A stretch of DNA of 38,710 nt, taken from the NCBI RefSeq assembly GCF_007097265.1, contig NZ_VJZP01000036.1, positions 1 to 38,710 of the forward strand, given 5' to 3'. The notes beneath the pieces are model-generated. The model was not told where the DNA came from, did no database searches, and saw only the letters and a list, made by a program, of their open reading frames with translations. Below, piece after piece: positions 1 through 7,803 of the stretch (positions are counted from its first letter, which is position 1; every line of letters begins with the position of its first letter). A program made the translations under genes and the position numbers. Source of the stretch: Flavobacterium gawalongense. Lineage in GTDB: Bacteria > Bacteroidota > Bacteroidia > Flavobacteriales > Flavobacteriaceae.

Positions 1-195
1 AGAAAGATGGTAAATTATAAATAAATGTCAATAAAATCAGTACTTAATAAGTGCGACCAAAGTGCCTATACCTATAAAAGTGATTAACCCGAAAGATAAA
101 TCTTAACTTAGTACCACCTCGTCAAGGCGTTATGTTAGGTACAAAGCTGGAAAGAGAGTTTTATAAATAATTATTGAATTAGAAAAACCTAAATT

Positions 196-606
196 ATGAA
201 TAACAACGCTGACAAAATCCAAAAAAATGAAAGTCAATCAATTGATAATACATTTTCTCAACCGTTACTAATACAGAAAAAAGAAAACAATACCGGTTTA
301 CCCGACAATCTCAAAGCGGGTATCGAAAACCTATCTGATTATTCCATGAATGATGTTAAAGTACATTATAATTCTGACAAACCAGACCAATTGCAAGCTC
401 ACGCTTATGCACAGGGAACGGATATTCATGTAGCGCCAGGCCAAGAAAAACATTTACCTCATGAAGCCTGGCATGTAGTACAGTAAAAACAAGGTCGGGT
501 GAAACCAACCTTGCAGATGACGGGCGAATTAAGTGTAAATAACAATGCTCAATTGGAGAAGGAAGCGGATATAATGGGGTCAACAGAGTATAAAAAAAGC
601 CGCTAA
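196..606 (+). pseudogene. eCIS core domain (DUF4157) protein, broken by a nonsense codon
   Basis: The first 96 codons carry a typical eCIS-core/DUF4157 segment: a GLPDNLKAGIENLS start, a VKVHYNSD strand, the AYAQGTDIHVAPGQEKHLPH stretch and the zinc-protease-like HEAWH motif. Reading stops at a TAA at 484-486, exactly where family members have a second Gln (HVVQQKQGR). Translation resumes in the same frame with KQGRVKPTLQMTGELSVNN and the conserved closing motif LEKEADIMG, ending at a TAA at 604-606. One CAA-to-TAA change therefore explains the break. Related proteins usually continue into a toxin or effector domain and are tied to extracellular contractile injection systems; none follows here. 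I infer a dead effector gene. I chose ATG 196 because no upstream in-frame Met is visible. Confidence 0.8.
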
Positions 607-646
607 AAACCAAAGTTAACTGTTCTTTAAATTTAAATGGAACTAA

Positions 647-847
647 AGCAGACAACAAGGAATCCTTACCACTGATTTGAAAGAAGGGAAACGCGCTATT
701 CGGGTGTATCCACCTTGGGATACAACAACCAACAAACAGGCACAGAAAACTCAAAAATGGCAATTAGACTATTTCTTGGAAATCCCTTTGGACAAACCAA
801 TAAATTTGAACCGAGCCAAGTTATTTTATTCGCAGGAAATTAATTAA
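647..847 (+). pseudogene. MepB-family remnant (C-terminal part only)
   Basis: This frame has no start codon. It encodes GILTTDLKEGKRAIRVYPPW followed by DTTTNKQAQKTQKWQLDYFL and ends at TAA 845-847. The KEGKR, VYPPWD and KQAQKTQKWQL blocks are the C-terminal signature of the MepB family (about 150-170 aa), whose function is unclear. Only about 66 codons remain. A short stretch just upstream in another frame (CSLNLNGTK, near 626-652) resembles the middle of MepB, so an internal deletion plus frameshift is likely. It lies 40 bp after the broken DUF4157 gene, so two unrelated gene fragments now abut. Confidence 0.65.
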
Positions 848-858
848 GATCTAAAATT

Positions 859-894
859 AACCTCATTTAAGTAATTTTAAATGAGGTTGATTTT
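859..894 (+). terminator. Hairpin terminator after the MepB remnant
   Basis: A perfect 12-bp stem (AACCTCATTTAA at 859-870, TTAAATGAGGTT at 877-888) encloses a 6-nt loop, and TTTT follows two bases later. It sits 12 bp after the remnant's stop and probably once ended that transcript. Confidence 0.6.
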
Positions 895-1267
895 AAAAAA
901 ACTTACTTCATCAATTTTATTTTTATAATATACTGATTTTCAGTTGCTAAAATCAAAAATTATTTTTAATTTAGCTCTCATGAAGGATTTCCTATTTTAG
1001 AATCCTAACTATCCCCAAAATCTTATTATTTTTTACAAGTTAGACAGGAATATCAATTCAACTAACTTATAGGTTAAATCAATTGTTTAAAAAATGATGG
1101 ATAATAATGCTTCATTGTTTTTTTGCACTCATTTTTAGCAGTACCAGTTTCGTAGCCCCGCTTCATTTTAATCCGTTTTACAGTAATGACATAAAGACAC
1201 TAAGCGCATACATAGGATTCGTTTTCTATGTTTCTAACCAAGCCATTAATACATAAACTACTACGTT
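895..1267. other. AT-rich intergenic region
   Basis: No ORF with recognisable content, no hairpin with a T-tract and no clear TAnnTTTG box could be found here. It presumably holds the promoter of the membrane LRR-like gene, but I cannot place it. Confidence 0.5.
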
Positions 1268-2722
1268 ATGGACACCTCTAAAGACCGTTTAAGTACTAAA
1301 CCAAAACAGATTAGCTGGTTACCCATTGTACTCGTGGTCGTGTTACTTGCCGTGTTATTTTGGGTTATGTATCAATTTAAAGGAGAGCAACGTTTTGCTG
1401 TCGTAAAGCTTTTTGGCAAAGGCGATGCGATAAACTTTTCAAAAAATTACGGTTATGTTCAATTTCCTTCCAATGAAAAAAATTATGGGGCTTTGCTTGC
1501 CGAAAAAGGAGATGTATTGAGTTTTAATGATGCCGTTATTTCTTTCAATGATGTAACAAATGATTCTTTAGAAATTGATGATTCTGGGGATTCTCTCGTT
1601 TTTGTAAACGGAAATGTAAATACAATCATTATAGCTGGAAAAGCTAATCTGATTCCTTGGTTTCAAAAAATGAGAAGAAGAACTATTGACAACTTGGAAA
1701 CCATAGATTTCAGATCAAAAATTCCTGCGAGTTACATTCCTTATTTAAAAAAAATAGCACATCTAAAACCTAATACCGCTTTGGTTTTTGAAGAAAATGG
1801 ATCGCAAATTATAATTGAGGATTATATAAAAAAATCCAATTTCTTTAAACCTCTTTTTATAAGAGTATCCTTAAAACAAAATGAATTCCCATTATTGGCA
1901 CATTGGAAAACTGCCGAATATCTTCATCTAAACTTATTAGATACCGTTGTCACAAAATCTTTGCCCGTGATGCCTGCCTTAAAACAATGCATTATTAACG
2001 GAGGCGACACTAAATATATGAATGCTGCCTTTTTTAAGAACAATCCACAACTGGAAAAGGTAAGTTTATTTGCCTGTCTGTCTGATTATGCTATTTTGAA
2101 ACCATTGGAAAACATGGAGCAACTTACCATTACTAATTTTGGTTGCAAGGGCGATTTGGCAGCATTGAAAAACAAATTTCCCAAACTGTCCGTGTTGATA
2201 GTATCGGGTGTTTTTACCAATATTGACTTGCTTGGTAACTATAAAAACATTCGGTGGCTGGGACTACCTGAAAACACCTCCCAAAAACAGTTTAATACCA
2301 TTACCGCACAACTATCCAATTTACAAGTGCTGGAACTAAAAGGAAGTGATTCCGTAAAAAACTTAAAAGCATTGCAACAATTACCCAATCTCAGGGGACT
2401 TGTAATAATAGACACGATAACGGACAAACAATCCCTTTATGCATTGAAAGAATTAAGATATCTGTCAGTTCCCGACAGAAATAAGACGGACAGCACGTAT
2501 GTTCAAACGCTGAAAAAGAGTTTGCCGGGTTCCATCATTGTTCCTAATACCGGAGCTTGTATGGGTTCAGGCTGGCTGCTTTTACTAATGCCTGCAGTAT
2601 TTTTATTCAGTTTAGTTTTTCCAAGGAAATTTTTGAAAAAATATTTTAAAAAAAACAACAAAAATGGAACATTTAGAGCAAACAAAACCGATATCCAGAC
2701 GAACCAAAAAAGCAGTGCTTGA
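1268..2722 (+). CDS. Membrane-anchored leucine-rich-repeat-like protein
   Basis: Not assigned to a named family. The 484-aa product has an N-terminal membrane segment at about residues 17-35 (WLPIVLVVVLLAVLFWVMY) and a second one near the C-terminus at about 433-451 (GSGWLLLLMPAVFLFSLVF), followed by a Lys-rich tail. Between them, about residues 210-410 show irregular LRR-like strands: LEKVSLFACL, MEQLTITNFG, LSVLIVSG, IRWLGLPEN, LQVLELKG, LRGLVIID and LRYLSVPD. The middle part is probably extracytoplasmic. The last 59 nt overlap the next gene, a CPBP-family membrane protein, so the two are probably translationally coupled. A partner or regulatory role with that protease-like protein is inference only. 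Confidence 0.7.
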   Translation: MDTSKDRLSTKPKQISWLPIVLVVVLLAVLFWVMYQFKGEQRFAVVKLFGKGDAINFSKNYGYVQFPSNEKNYGALLAEKGDVLSFNDAVISFNDVTNDSLEIDDSGDSLVFVNGNVNTIIIAGKANLIPWFQKMRRRTIDNLETIDFRSKIPASYIPYLKKIAHLKPNTALVFEENGSQIIIEDYIKKSNFFKPLFIRVSLKQNEFPLLAHWKTAEYLHLNLLDTVVTKSLPVMPALKQCIINGGDTKYMNAAFFKNNPQLEKVSLFACLSDYAILKPLENMEQLTITNFGCKGDLAALKNKFPKLSVLIVSGVFTNIDLLGNYKNIRWLGLPENTSQKQFNTITAQLSNLQVLELKGSDSVKNLKALQQLPNLRGLVIIDTITDKQSLYALKELRYLSVPDRNKTDSTYVQTLKKSLPGSIIVPNTGACMGSGWLLLLMPAVFLFSLVFPRKFLKKYFKKNNKNGTFRANKTDIQTNQKSSA

Positions 2723-3329
2723 TGCAGTCGTTTGCAGTGTTGAAATCATGGCATTTGCCTATTTAATTACCTATCCTTTTCCATTAAAAGCAGTAGCTTT
2801 TATCCCTTTGGTAATGGTAGCATTTATCATCAGCCGTGACATCGATTCCCCTTCGGTTACATTCAGGCTTTTATTTAGAGATCTTTTTTCTCTAAAAATG
2901 CTTGTGCAAATTGTTATTGGTCTGGAATTGGGTATTATAGCAGCAATTTATTACAGAGGAAATTTGGGAATGCCCCTTCTACCCTCGATGATCAGACCAT
3001 TTGTATTCGTGGCGGCAAGCGTTGCTATCATCGAAGAATTATTTTTTCGTGGTTTTATACAAGGACAAATCAACAAGATAAATTCAGATTTTGCTGTGGT
3101 GTTTGCCGCCCTTGCGCATGCTTCTTACAAAGCTTGTTTATTTCTTTCTCCGGCAGCAATACAGCAGCAACACCTCGTGGCATTTTTTATATGGTCTTTT
3201 GCGGCTTATATCGTTCTTGGATTTTTAAAGCATTATTCAAAAAGCATGATCCCAGTTATTGTAACGCATGTCATTTTTGATATAGTCGTTTATGCCGAAG
3301 TCCTGCAAGCGCCATGGTGGGTGTGGTAA
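2664..3329 (+). CDS. CPBP (CAAX-like) intramembrane metalloprotease family protein
   Basis: 221 aa with about six hydrophobic segments. The family motifs are in order: E124-E125-xxx-R129 (EELFFRGF), His152 in FAALAHASYK, and His202 and Asp206 in THVIFD. These are the conserved Glu/His/Asp positions of CPBP (Abi/CAAX protease) proteins, many of which are linked to protein processing or bacteriocin immunity; the substrate here is unknown. The ATG at 2664 lies inside the upstream gene (59-nt overlap). It is kept because the next in-frame Met falls within the first membrane helix. The overlap suggests co-expression with the LRR-like protein. Confidence 0.85.
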   Translation: MEHLEQTKPISRRTKKAVLDAVVCSVEIMAFAYLITYPFPLKAVAFIPLVMVAFIISRDIDSPSVTFRLLFRDLFSLKMLVQIVIGLELGIIAAIYYRGNLGMPLLPSMIRPFVFVAASVAIIEELFFRGFIQGQINKINSDFAVVFAALAHASYKACLFLSPAAIQQQHLVAFFIWSFAAYIVLGFLKHYSKSMIPVIVTHVIFDIVVYAEVLQAPWWVW

Positions 3330-3424
3330 TTGTTGAGATTCTAAATGGTATGGATTTAATGAACAATAAATCTGTATTTGATATCTAATAGAATTACTTT
3401 TTTATTCATTCTAAATTAAAGCCT

Positions 3425-4123
3425 ATGTGTTTTTCAGCTAGTGCGAGTTTTGGAGCGGGTATTGTTCTTGCAGCAATAAGTGTTGCGGCAATAAAAAAAG
3501 TACAAAAACCTGCCCAAATTTATTTTGCCTGTATTCCGATTATTTTTTGTGTGCAACAGTTTTCAGAGGGCTTTTTATGGCTGGCACTGACAAAATCTGT
3601 TTACGCCCCTTTACAACCGATTGCAACCTATATGTTTTTGTTTTTTGCACAGGTCGTTTGGCCCTTATGGGTTCCTTTTGCATCACTGAAACTTGAAAAA
3701 GAAAAGGAAGAGAAAAATTTTCAGATGGTACTGCTTGTAATAGGCCTGTTAGTATCTTTATTTCTTGGATATTGTTTAGTCACTTATACTGTTGAAGCAA
3801 AAATTATTGGTTCCCATATTTCATATATCCAAGACTATCCAATTGTATTTGGCGGTTATGGTGAGTTACTTTACATCATTGCAACTATTGCTCCGCCCTT
3901 ATTCTCAAACATCAAAAAAATGTGGCTCTTAAGCATCCTAATCATCATTTCCTATATTATCACAAAAATTTCCTATGTAGATTATGTCGTTTCGGTTTGG
4001 TGCTTCTTTTCTTCAATTATTAGTATATCCGTACTAATAATTATGGATGAAATCAAAAATCCGAGTAAGAAACATTCCAAATATCACTATAGAAGTAATC
4101 ACAGTAAAAGCAGCAGTATTTAA
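3425..4123 (+). CDS. DUF6629-type multipass membrane protein
   Basis: 232 aa. The N-terminus MCFSASASFGAGIVLAAISV, then IKKVQKP, IPIIFCVQQFSEGFLWLAL and a Pro-Leu-Trp-Val helix, matches the DUF6629 pattern as I remember it. About seven hydrophobic helices fill the protein, with a charged loop (KLEKEKEEKN) in the middle and a basic, Ser/His-rich tail (KKHSKYHYRSNHSKSSS). No function is known for the family. It is 95 bp downstream of the CPBP gene on the same strand and converges with the acetyltransferase gene after a 20-bp gap. Confidence 0.75.
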   Translation: MCFSASASFGAGIVLAAISVAAIKKVQKPAQIYFACIPIIFCVQQFSEGFLWLALTKSVYAPLQPIATYMFLFFAQVVWPLWVPFASLKLEKEKEEKNFQMVLLVIGLLVSLFLGYCLVTYTVEAKIIGSHISYIQDYPIVFGGYGELLYIIATIAPPLFSNIKKMWLLSILIIISYIITKISYVDYVVSVWCFFSSIISISVLIIMDEIKNPSKKHSKYHYRSNHSKSSSI

Positions 4124-4143
4124 ACTCTTGACCTTTATATTTT

Positions 4144-4743
4144 CTATAATTTATTTTTCAAATTTTCTTTAACCCTCTCGAACCACTCGTTTCTAAGGAT
4201 ACTCAAAATAATACTGTCTCTGCGAATAGCACTACCAAAAGTGGGCATGTGGCTTCGTAAAACACCTTCTACGGTACAGCCTATGCTTTTCATGGCTGCA
4301 ATACTTCGTTGGTTGTTATTGTCCGCACGAAATTCTACGCGTTCCATTCCAAGGGTTTCGAAAGCAAACTCCAATAGCAAAAATTTACAGCGTTTGTTAA
4401 GTCCGGTTCCTCTGAAATTTTTGCCATACCAAGTGTAGCCTAATTGTAGCGTTTTGAATGCCAAATTAATATCGTAAAAACGAGTACTTCCTGCGTATTT
4501 TCCTGATTTTTTATCGAAAACTATAAAGGGGAATTCAGTTTTATTTTCTCTGGCTTTTAAGGCAATTTGAATATAATTTTCTAAATTTTCTTTGCCGTTG
4601 GCTTGCACTAAAGAATATTCCCAGGTTTCGGGTTCGTTGAGGGAAATTTCCAATAAATTTTCAACATCGGTTTCCTGTAAAGGACGCAGTAAAATTGATT
4701 CGTCTTCGAGGATTGTATCTTGGGGGAATTGAGAAGTAGACAT
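4144..4743 (-). CDS. GNAT N-acetyltransferase, RimJ/RimL-like
   Basis: 199 aa from the chosen start. The N-terminal strand ILLRPLQETDVENLLEIS is followed by the acetyl-CoA-binding region LGYTWYGKNFRGTGLNKRCK and the late motif RVEFRADNNNQRSIAAMKSI with GCTVEGVLRSHM. This is the standard layout of RimJ/RimL-like GNAT enzymes, which transfer acetyl groups from acetyl-CoA to amines; the substrate cannot be told. An in-frame Met exists 14 codons upstream (4785), but the intervening residues (VLSFFYKLAQKRI) are not typical of the family, so MSTSQFPQ at 4743 is preferred. Confidence 0.85.
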   Translation of the reverse strand: MSTSQFPQDTILEDESILLRPLQETDVENLLEISLNEPETWEYSLVQANGKENLENYIQIALKARENKTEFPFIVFDKKSGKYAGSTRFYDINLAFKTLQLGYTWYGKNFRGTGLNKRCKFLLLEFAFETLGMERVEFRADNNNQRSIAAMKSIGCTVEGVLRSHMPTFGSAIRRDSIILSILRNEWFERVKENLKNKL

Positions 4744-4975
4744 GATTCTTTTTTGGGCTAATTTATAAAAAAAAGACAATACCAATTATTAGTATACATT
4801 TAGTACGATTTTTTAAACATAGGAGGAATATAAGTACATTTAAGTTGGACTCTTTTAAATTCATAAATGGAATAATATCCGCCTTTTCATAAATAATTAT
4901 GACTATCCGTAATGCGGACTAAAATCATTTCGAATACAATTTTCGTCGTTTGTACATTTATAAAGCATAAATATT

Positions 4976-5086
4976 AGCCCACAGATTGTACAGATTATAC
5001 CGATTTACACGGGTTTTTTTACTCGGTGAATCAAACTGTTATTTAAATCTGTGCAAAATCCGTTCAATCCGTGTTATCTGTGTGCC
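4976..5086. repeat. Palindromic ACAGATT/CCGTGT-type dispersed repeat
   Basis: Two arms with related words in opposite order face each other. The left arm (4978-5012) reads CCCACAGATT, GTACAGATTA, CCGATTTACACGGG; the right arm (5045-5086) reads AAATCTGTGCAAAATCCG, TTCAATCCGTG, TTATCTGTGTGCC. The AATCTGTG/AATCCGTG words recur in many Bacteroidota intergenic regions. No coding content. The stretch 4744-4975 before it shows nothing else recognisable. Confidence 0.5.
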
Positions 5087-5142
5087 ATATTTTATCCTTT
5101 GGAACATATTGCGGACTGTCATATAAATAATTACTGATGTCT

Positions 5143-5290
5143 TAGCCCAGATAAAAGTGAAAAGCCCACAGTATAAAACACTAATTTTTCTTGTCGTAAA
5201 AGAGCGACCAACGGAAGCTCCTTTTAGGGCTTAGAAAAATAGTGTTTTATGCGCGGACTTGAAACGGTTAGCTGGATTAGCTCCTAAAAA
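5143..5290 (+). repeat. Variable-hairpin repeat, divergent copy D
   Basis: The left end TAGCCCAGATAAAAGTG and the right end GCGGACTTG...TTAGCTGGATTAGCTCC TAAAAA (5252-5290) match the ends of three other repeats in this window (18422, 30562 and 35262). The middle is a long stem: 5173-5191 pairs with 5233-5250 (ATAAAACACT and AGTGTTTTAT) with one bulge. It ends 2 bp from the stop codon of the minus-strand gene at 5293, so it may form part of that transcript's 3' end. Confidence 0.55.
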
Positions 5291-5292
5291 TG

Positions 5293-5649
5293 CTACTCAC
5301 TCATTTCATCGTAACGCTCTGGAACTTGCGGATCATAGAGCGGACAATTGAATTCAGCCAATGCATCCACCAATTGATTCATGATTTTTCCTTCGGTTCC
5401 GTAGCAATCGATTTGAATGCTTTGAGGAGTGGTTTTTATTTGAAAAGCGCCTTTTCCTTTGTTATTTTTCCAACTGTTGTCATCTACTTTTTCCCATTGA
5501 GAGAACAGCGTATTAATCCTATTGAGGATGACAGTTACAGGAAGTTCTTCCAAACCTTCCACTTCTTGTTCCTCAATAATCGCTTCGTAAACCAAGTGAT
5601 GGTTTAGATAAATGCCGTCCTGATATCTCCAAAAAAGTAATTCGTACAT
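5293..5649 (-). CDS. Small conserved hypothetical protein in the purM operon
   Basis: 118 aa, acidic, no membrane segment or signal peptide. Visible blocks are MYELLFWRYQDGIYLNHHLV, YEAIIEEQEVEGLEELPV, FSQWEKVDDNSWKNNKGKGA and the C-terminal DALAEFNCPLYDPQVPERYD. I have a loose memory of similar small proteins in other Bacteroidota but no function. The start lies 61 bp downstream of the purM stop on the same strand, so it is probably co-transcribed. Nothing in the sequence links it to purine synthesis. Confidence 0.7.
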   Translation of the reverse strand: MYELLFWRYQDGIYLNHHLVYEAIIEEQEVEGLEELPVTVILNRINTLFSQWEKVDDNSWKNNKGKGAFQIKTTPQSIQIDCYGTEGKIMNQLVDALAEFNCPLYDPQVPERYDEMSE

Positions 5650-5710
5650 TTAAAAAAATTGAAAGATTAAAAAATTAAAAGATTGAAAAACCAGCATCAA
5701 TTAAAGCTTT

Positions 5711-6889
5711 TTAATATTCAAAAGTTCCGTATTCGCTGGTAATGGTCAGTTTTTTAGTATCGGCAGCTGCTACTCTACCCACAATTTGTGCATCAACATT
5801 GAACGATTTTGAAATCGCGATAATGTCTTGAGCAATGGCTTCCGGAACGTATATTTCCATGCGGTGTCCACAATTGAATACTTGGTACATTTCTTTCCAA
5901 TCTGTTTTGGATTGTTCTTGTATCAACTGGAATAATGGGGGAACCGGAAATAAATTGTCTTTTATAATGTGTAGATTATTTACGAAATGTAAAATCTTGG
6001 TTTGTGCTCCTCCACTGCAATGCACCATTCCGTGAATTTCATTAGACGTATATTGGTCTAAAATTTTCTTGATAATTGGCGCATAAGTTCTGGTTGGTGA
6101 AAGCACTAATTGACCTGCATCGATTGGTGAATTTTCCACGGCATCAGTAAGATTTACTTGTCCGGAATAGATTAATTCTTCAGGAACTGCAGCATCAAAA
6201 CTCTCCGGATATTTGGTTGCCAAATACTTCCCGAAAACATCATGACGCGCTGATGTTAAACCGTTGCTTCCCATTCCGCCGTTATAGCTTTTTTCGTAAG
6301 TGGCCTGACCAAAAGAAGCCAAACCTACAATTACGTCACCTGCTTTAATATTGGCATTGTCAATTACTTTAGTACGTTTCATGCGAGCCGTTACGGTAGA
6401 ATCTACAATAATAGTTCGAACGATATCACCTACATCAGCCGTTTCACCACCTGTGGAATGAATGGTCACGCCAAAAGAATCCAGTTCTTTAATTAACTCT
6501 TCGGTTCCGTTGATGATTGCTGAAATTACTTCAGCAGGAATCAAGTTTTTATTTCTTCCAATGGTGGAAGAAAGCAGAATATTATCGGTTGCTCCTACAC
6601 ACAATAAATCATCGATATTCATAATCAAAGCATCTTGAGCGATACCTTTCCAAACGGAGATATTTCCTGTTTCTTTCCAATACATATACGCAAGAGAAGA
6701 TTTAGTTCCCGCTCCGTCAGCATGCATAATCAGGCAATACTCTTCGTCTTGGGTTAAATAATCAGGGACGATTTTACAAAATGCTTGAGGAAACAATCCT
6801 TTATCGATGTTTTTTATGGCGTTATGCACGTCTTCTTTGGATGCCGAAACACCGCGAAGCGCATATCTTTTTGAAGTATCTGAACTCAT
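5711..6889 (-). CDS. purM: Phosphoribosylformylglycinamidine cyclo-ligase (AIR synthase)
   Basis: 392 aa from the chosen start. It closes the imidazole ring: FGAM plus ATP to AIR, the fifth step of purine synthesis, in the cytosol. PurM-superfamily features are RYALRGVSASKEDVHNAI, the ATP/Mg region HADGAGTKSSLAYMYW, the IMNIDDLLCVGATDN block, the GGETADVGDIVRTIIVD strand, and the C-terminal VFNCGHRMEIYV. It is the longer Bacteroidota form. A longer reading frame starts at 6937, but a TAnnTTTG promoter box covers that ATG (6935-6942), so the Met at 6889 (MSSDTSKRY) is the start. Confidence 0.92.
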   Translation of the reverse strand: MSSDTSKRYALRGVSASKEDVHNAIKNIDKGLFPQAFCKIVPDYLTQDEEYCLIMHADGAGTKSSLAYMYWKETGNISVWKGIAQDALIMNIDDLLCVGATDNILLSSTIGRNKNLIPAEVISAIINGTEELIKELDSFGVTIHSTGGETADVGDIVRTIIVDSTVTARMKRTKVIDNANIKAGDVIVGLASFGQATYEKSYNGGMGSNGLTSARHDVFGKYLATKYPESFDAAVPEELIYSGQVNLTDAVENSPIDAGQLVLSPTRTYAPIIKKILDQYTSNEIHGMVHCSGGAQTKILHFVNNLHIIKDNLFPVPPLFQLIQEQSKTDWKEMYQVFNCGHRMEIYVPEAIAQDIIAISKSFNVDAQIVGRVAAADTKKLTITSEYGTFEY

Positions 6890-6934
6890 GTAGTCTTGTT
6901 GTGTAACCTGCGTTTGGGCAGATGGGTTTTGCGG

Positions 6935-6942
6935 CAAAGATA
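6935..6942 (-). promoter_or_regulatory. -7 box of the purM promoter
   Basis: On the minus strand this reads TATCTTTG, a perfect Bacteroidota TAnnTTTG box. It lies about 46 bp upstream of the preferred purM start and overlaps the longer ORF's first codon, which argues against that longer start. No clear TTG -33 element was seen. Confidence 0.65.
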
Positions 6943-7288
6943 ATTATTTTTTTGGGTTTTGCCTATCGGGTTTTCAAGTGTTTCGTTAAATCCATAATCT
7001 ACCCAGAGAATATGAATTTATTTTATTAAATTTGTTATAATATTCTAATTGTTACTTGTTTACAAATAAAATACGATGAATAATAGATAAATAAATACTG
7101 TTTGTCTTATATGGACATTACGCTAAATTCATATTGGTTTTAATTGAAATTTAGCATTAAACCCATTTAAAAGTTTAAGAAACTTTAAACCTAGAATTAA
7201 ACTTAGAAAAGTGGAAACCAGCGACCACTATAAAAAACGGGGCATTACCGAAAAGCCATAAGAGTAGGAAAGTAAAAAACATAACATT
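6943..7288. other. AT-rich intergenic region between divergent purM and the DUF4242 gene
   Basis: About 350 bp with no ORF of note, no T-tract hairpin and no perfect TAnnTTTG box on the plus strand. The promoter of the DUF4242 gene should be here but cannot be placed. Confidence 0.45.
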
Positions 7289-7570
7289 ATGCCTAAGTTC
7301 TTAATTGAAAGGGATATTCCCGGTGCCGGTAAACTAACTGCCGAACAGTTGAAAGCCATCTCTCAAACTTCCTGTGGAGTATTGGGTAAAATGGGACCCC
7401 AAATTCAGTGGGTCAACAGCCATGTAACAGCTGATAAAATCTATTGCGTTTATATTGCCCCCAATAAGGAAATGGTGCTTGAACACGCAAAGCTAGGCGG
7501 ATTTCCTGCAAATTCAGTAAGTCAAGTATCTGCGATCATTGACCCTACAACAGCAGAACAATCTGTTTAA
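7289..7570 (+). CDS. DUF4242 domain protein
   Basis: 93 aa, all one domain. The blocks MPKFLIERDIPGAGKLTAEQ, SCGVLGKMGPQIQWVNSHV, DKIYCVYIAPNKEMVLEHAK and GGFPANSVSQVSAIIDPTTA are the DUF4242 pattern. A Streptomyces member of the family has been described as a nickel-binding protein with a ferredoxin-like fold; whether this one binds metal is unknown. It is a single gene, followed by a perfect 31-bp inverted repeat and a bidirectional terminator before the convergent glutamine synthetase gene. Confidence 0.88.
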   Translation: MPKFLIERDIPGAGKLTAEQLKAISQTSCGVLGKMGPQIQWVNSHVTADKIYCVYIAPNKEMVLEHAKLGGFPANSVSQVSAIIDPTTAEQSV

Positions 7571-7621
7571 TCAATGAACAATACCTTTTAAGCATAAAAT
7601 TTACTGGATTAAGTTGTTGCA

Positions 7622-7698
7622 ATTTGTCATTTCGACGAAGGAGAAATCACATCAAGTCATTCAAAATATGTGATTTCTCCTTCGTCGAAATGACAAAT
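7622..7698. repeat. Perfect 31-bp inverted repeat with 15-nt loop
   Basis: The arms 7622-7652 and 7668-7698 are exact reverse complements (they contain GTCATTTCGACGAAGGAG and its complement CTCCTTCGTCGAAATGAC). It lies between two convergent genes. The GACGAAGGAGAAATC word recurs in flavobacterial intergenic DNA as I remember it, so it is probably a dispersed REP-like element that may also act as a transcription barrier. Confidence 0.7.
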
Positions 7699-7752
7699 AG
7701 AGACTGTTTTTATTCCAGTAAAAGAAAGATTAAAAGGTATTAATCGAACCAT

Positions 7753-7787
7753 AAAAAATGCCTATCTAAAGCAGACAGGCATTTTTT
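7753..7787 (-). terminator. Bidirectional terminator, glnN and DUF4242 gene
   Basis: The stem AAAAAATGCCT (7753-7763) pairs with AGGCATTTTTT (7777-7787) and extends inward with one mismatch. It has a T-tract on both strands and lies 16 bp from the minus-strand glutamine synthetase stop. Confidence 0.75.
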
Positions 7788-7803
7788 ATGAAAGTGTTTG
7801 TTA

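Noticed and set aside
6890..6937. Longer purM start at 6937
   Set aside because: The ATG overlaps the TAnnTTTG promoter box and the extra residues are not typical of PurM.
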